From assembly GCA_003644175.1 (NCBI GenBank), contig QNBS01000066.1, positions 1 through 9,393 of the forward strand: DNA of 9,393 bases, read 5' to 3'. The DNA comes from Planctomycetota bacterium. Lineage in GTDB: Bacteria; Planctomycetota; Phycisphaerae; Sedimentisphaerales; Anaerohalosphaeraceae. Position 1 is the stretch's first letter. Each line of letters opens with the position of its first letter. The notes beneath the pieces were generated by a model that had not been told where the DNA came from, ran no database searches, and saw nothing but the letters and a program-made list of their open reading frames with translations. The position numbers and the translations under genes were made by a program. Shown here one piece after another: positions 7,641-9,393 of the stretch.

Positions 7641-8198
7641 TCATCCCGCGACCGTCTGCAGTTGCTTCTGGGCGGCAAGCATGGCGTCGGTGTCGGCCAG
7701 GACAAGCTGTTCCACCAGGCTGCCCGGAACTTTCGCCATGTTCAGGTTCAATGCTTTTTCTTCAACGCCGCCTGCGATGGCTCGTGCGATCTGTCGGTCG
7801 ATCTTCCTGTGTTTCACCAGGCGCCTTACGATCTTCGCCTTGTCCCAGCGGCTTGAGCCGGAGGCCGCTGTCTGCGGATCCTCGGTTCCGTCCTCGACCA
7901 CCTCAACGCGGTTTCGTCGGAGCTTTCTGTTGAGGCGGTGTTCGTTCAGTGCGCAGGCGGCGTGTTCATATCCTGTCGCCGACAGTACCGCCTGCATCAT
8001 GAGATGTATTTCCTCACTTGTCACACGCTGGGTCCGGCGTTTTTCATAGAGGTAGAATGTGACCGCCTCGGCAAACTGCTCGGCGGCGAAGATATTCGCA
8101 TCGTCAACGAGCGCGAGCGCATTGCCGAATGTGCCTATCACTTTCGTATGCAGGTATTCTTCCACGCTGCCGTCAGCTTTTATTACTTTCAGGTGCAT
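7641..8198 (-). CDS. ATP-cone domain protein, second gene of the nrdR operon
   Basis: A 185-residue protein carrying an ATP cone, the nucleotide-binding module that senses ATP/dATP in NrdR and in ribonucleotide reductases. The cone covers about 2-95: it begins LKVIKADGSVEEYLHTK, with the family's K-x-D-G-S turn, continues through VTSEEIHLMMQAVL, and ends near NEHRLNRKLRR. A linker (about 96-116) follows. A C-terminal block (about 117-172: RWDKAKIVRRLVK, IARAIAGGVEEKAL, SLVEQLV) resembles a second, degenerate cone-like helical unit. There is no zinc ribbon and no reductase domain. The ATG at 8198 is chosen because a perfect AAGGAGG lies 9 nt upstream; a TTG overlapping the nrdR stop (8258) lacks such a site. 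It follows nrdR by 56 nt on the same strand, so it is probably co-transcribed and NrdR-controlled. The exact role is unknown; a nucleotide-sensing partner of NrdR is an inference. Confidence 0.85.
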   Translation of the reverse strand: MHLKVIKADGSVEEYLHTKVIGTFGNALALVDDANIFAAEQFAEAVTFYLYEKRRTQRVTSEEIHLMMQAVLSATGYEHAACALNEHRLNRKLRRNRVEVVEDGTEDPQTAASGSSRWDKAKIVRRLVKHRKIDRQIARAIAGGVEEKALNLNMAKVPGSLVEQLVLADTDAMLAAQKQLQTVAG

Positions 8199-8207
8199 AA
8201 CGCCGGC

Positions 8208-8214
8208 CCTCCTT
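8208..8214 (-). promoter_or_regulatory. Ribosome binding site that sets the ATP-cone protein start
   Basis: On the minus strand the sequence reads AAGGAGG, 9 nt before the ATG at 8198. It is a full anti-16S match inside the 56-nt nrdR-to-ATP-cone gap and argues against the longer start overlapping nrdR. Confidence 0.85.
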
Positions 8215-8254
8215 GCCCGCATTCTTGCCAACCGGCCGACAGTCGAGGCTGATG

Positions 8255-8746
8255 TCAACTGTTGAACAGTTCCGGCTGGTCGCCATGGTCCGTTTCCCTT
8301 ATCGCCTGGCTTACTTCTTCGATCAGTTCTCCCGCATCCGTAAATTCACGATACACGCTGGCAAAACGAATATACGCCACCTTGTCAATCGATCTGAGAT
8401 GCCTCATGGTCCGTTCACCGATAAAACGGGACGACACTTCCCTGTCGTATTTTCTGAACACATCCTCTTCGATTCTATCGGCAACTTCCTGAATCTCATC
8501 AGCCGACACCGGTCTTTTGTAACATGCCTTTTGAATCCCGGCAATAACTTTTTCGCGGTCGTAGGGAACACGCGAACCGTCTTTCTTTATCACGCTGAGT
8601 TTGAAACTTTCGCCGAGCTTCTCGTAGGTCGTGAATCTTTTCTTACAGGCAAGGCATTGACGACGACGACGTATGACCCGCCCGCCCTCACTGGAGCGCG
8701 AGTCAACGACTTTGTCATGATCCTCCTTGCAAAACGGGCATCTCAC
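8255..8746 (-). CDS. nrdR: Transcriptional repressor NrdR
   Basis: Zinc-ribbon/ATP-cone repressor of ribonucleotide reductase genes. It binds ATP or dATP through its cone, changes oligomeric state and binds NrdR boxes. The 163 residues contain a zinc ribbon with Cys3, Cys6, Cys31 and Cys34 (RCPFC and CLACKKRFTTYE), the invariant basic segment VIRRRRQC (24-31), and an ATP cone (about 49-139) with SVIKKDGSRVPYDREKV and FIGERTMRHLRSIDKVAYIRFASVY. The start is the GTG at 8746, because family members begin at the residue just before RCPFC. A TTG at 8779 would add 11 atypical residues. The SD is weak (GGA about 8-10 nt upstream). It is the first gene of a two-gene operon with the ATP-cone protein and is preceded by two NrdR-box-like sites. 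No reductase gene lies in the window. Confidence 0.97.
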   Translation of the reverse strand: MRCPFCKEDHDKVVDSRSSEGGRVIRRRRQCLACKKRFTTYEKLGESFKLSVIKKDGSRVPYDREKVIAGIQKACYKRPVSADEIQEVADRIEEDVFRKYDREVSSRFIGERTMRHLRSIDKVAYIRFASVYREFTDAGELIEEVSQAIRETDHGDQPELFNS

Positions 8747-8800
8747 AGGCAAATCCAGATAAATTACCGGGCAAAGCAATCATCCGCATTTCGGACAGTC

Positions 8801-8816
8801 GCCCCACATATAGTCT
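8801..8816 (-). promoter_or_regulatory. NrdR-box-like operator, downstream copy
   Basis: The minus strand reads AGACTATATGTGGGGC, 11 of 16 positions matching the NrdR-box pattern acaCwAtATaTwGtgt by my hand alignment, with the CTATAT core intact. It shares the 12-nt word ACTATATGTGGG with the site at 8833-8848 and would lie just downstream of the predicted start of transcription. Confidence 0.65.
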
Positions 8817-8825
8817 CTAAGGGCC

Positions 8826-8853
8826 AATTTACATCCCACATATAGTGCGTCAA
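8826..8853 (-). promoter_or_regulatory. Promoter of the nrdR/ATP-cone operon
   Basis: On the minus strand TTGACG (8853-8848, 5/6 match) is followed by a 16-bp spacer and TAAATT (8831-8826, 4/6 match). Transcription would start near 8819, leaving about 73 nt of leader before the GTG of nrdR. Both NrdR-box-like sites overlap the region RNA polymerase must occupy. Confidence 0.55.
8833..8848 (-). promoter_or_regulatory. NrdR-box-like operator, promoter-spacer copy
   Basis: The minus strand reads GCACTATATGTGGGAT, also 11 of 16 by hand alignment, with the half-site CACTATAT perfect. It lies between the -35 and -10 elements and is exactly 32 bp (about three helical turns) from the other copy, the phasing known for tandem NrdR boxes. 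Confidence 0.68.
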
Positions 8854-9189
8854 GAGAAAATTTTTCCCCTTTTGTCGTATCGACGCAACACGGGGCTGTG
8901 AGTTCTTCAAAACACTTTACACAACCCTCAATAACGTAAGCACTAAGCAGAAAGTCAAAGGTAAATCTAACAGGCGGGCAAACGGTAAAATTTTTTTCAC
9001 AGGGAGTTGTTTGAGAAATGTTCGGGACAAAAATATGCTCCCGCAACGTTCGCCCTGCAAACAGTCCATGAGGCGAGTTGATCCAATTGCGCGCCGGGAT
9101 CGGTTGTGCAAGAGAAGGACAAGGAAAAGTGTAATGCTTCTCTTGGAATTGGACATTTCCTTGATTTGAGTTAGCATGTTGATCAAACG
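8854..9189. other. AT-richer intergenic region without a convincing gene
   Basis: About 340 bp between the nrdR promoter and the IS remnant. Base composition is clearly more AT-rich than in the flanking genes, with homopolymer runs near 8861-8865 and 8991-8997. A long open frame exists on the minus strand but runs into the promoter/operator region and antisense to the transposase, so I do not call it. The left end of the insertion sequence should lie in the right-hand part, perhaps near TGTAATGC at 9130, but the other end is outside the window and the inverted repeat cannot be verified. Confidence 0.5.
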
Positions 9190-9202
9190 AAAGGAAATGG
9201 AC

Positions 9203-9283
9203 ATGGCGAACAAGCGTAAAAAGTACACGGCACAGGAAAAAGTAAGGATTTTGCGGCTTCATACAGCCCATAAAACCCCATGA
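9203..9283 (+). pseudogene. IS3-family transposase orfA, N-terminal fragment
   Basis: Only 26 codons remain: MANKRKKYTAQEKVRILRLH, the start of the HTH_Tnp_1 domain typical of IS3-family OrfA, then six residues read from the deletion joint and a TGA. Intact OrfA proteins are roughly 90-100 residues. The start is supported by AAAGGA (9190-9195), 7 nt before the ATG. The element is broken: the similarity to OrfA ends near 9262 and OrfB-like sequence begins by 9264. Confidence 0.75.
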
Positions 9284-9393
9284 ACACTGGCATTGCGACA
9301 TCTCGTACATCAATATCTGCGGCACGTTTTACTACCTTTGCAGCATATTGGACGGCTTTAGCCGCTACATCGTTCACTGGGAAATACGCGAGT
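9264..9393 (+). pseudogene. IS3-family transposase orfB, integrase-domain fragment
   Basis: In the frame starting at 9264 the translation QPIKPHEHWHCDISYINI leads into CGTFYYLCSILDGFSRYIVHWEIRE, the first part of the rve (DDE) integrase core. The first catalytic Asp is at 9297-9299 (HCDISY). The frame is open to the window edge. All of orfB upstream of this domain, normally about 100 residues, is missing, and the frame differs from that of the orfA fragment, so no functional transposase can be made from the part seen. Confidence 0.8.

Larger units (their letters stand above)
9190..9393 (+). mobile_element. Internally deleted IS3-family insertion sequence, left part
   Basis: The orfA start and the orfB integrase core are joined around 9257-9270, implying loss of several hundred bases that normally lie between them. 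The right end is outside the window and the left terminus is not defined. The element sits upstream of nrdR, pointing away from it. Confidence 0.72.

Noticed and set aside
7537..8049. Plus-strand open frames across the ATP-cone gene
   Set aside because: They are antisense to a gene with a recognisable domain and a perfect SD, and their translations are Arg/Ser/Cys-rich without motifs.
8803..8846. CRISPR-like repeat pair
   Set aside because: Only two 12-nt copies, 32 bp apart, in a promoter, with no further repeats or cas genes; the NrdR-box explanation fits better.
8780..9325. Cys-rich open frame on the minus strand (ends GDCPKCG, with CVKC and CC motifs)
   Set aside because: The CxxC pattern looks zinc-ribbon-like, but its 3' part overlaps the nrdR promoter and both NrdR-box-like repeats, its 5' part is antisense to the transposase remnant, and it has no clear start or SD. 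A relic of a small zinc-binding protein cannot be excluded.

Overview
The window comes from a bacterial chromosome of moderate-to-high GC in its genes. The combination of an unusually long, multi-repeat secretin, a compact ilvB-ilvN-ilvC operon and an nrdR gene followed by a stand-alone ATP-cone gene suggests an anaerobic Planctomycetota lineage (Phycisphaerae/Sedimentisphaerales-like). That placement is an inference from protein flavour, not from a marker gene.

Layout, left to right. (1) Positions 1-2997 (+) hold the 3' part of a secretin gene of the GspD/PulD type: one N0 module, about six N1-like ring modules (three with low-complexity inserts), the secretin beta-barrel domain and an acidic tail. 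(2) Positions 2998-3233 hold a good sigma70-like promoter and a leader of about 190 nt with mutually exclusive stem-loops. (3) Positions 3234-6512 (+) hold ilvB, ilvN and ilvC, which give acetolactate synthase large and small subunits and ketol-acid reductoisomerase, the first two steps of valine/isoleucine/leucine synthesis. (4) Positions 6652-7377 (+) encode a lipoprotein of unknown function, closed by a hairpin terminator at 7404-7436 that lies between convergent transcription units. (5) Positions 7641-8746 (-) are a two-gene unit, nrdR followed by an ATP-cone protein. Its promoter (8826-8853) carries two copies of a 12-nt word matching the core of the NrdR box, 32 bp apart, so autoregulation is likely. 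(6) Positions 9203-9393 (+) are the left part of an IS3-family element in which the start of orfA is joined directly to the integrase domain of orfB, with an internal deletion and a frame change.

How they work together: IlvB and IlvN form the valine-regulated acetolactate synthase, and its product is used by IlvC. The cofactor loop of IlvC lacks the usual NADPH-phosphate-binding Arg and Ser residues, so NADH use is plausible. NrdR senses ATP/dATP through its ATP cone and represses ribonucleotide reductase genes. Here it appears to control its own operon, whose second gene encodes a further ATP-cone protein and so may join the same nucleotide-sensing circuit. I found no clear evidence of a wholly new defence or mobile system. 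The most interesting material is the nrdR/ATP-cone control region, the ilv leader, the IlvC cofactor loop and the repeat-rich secretin.
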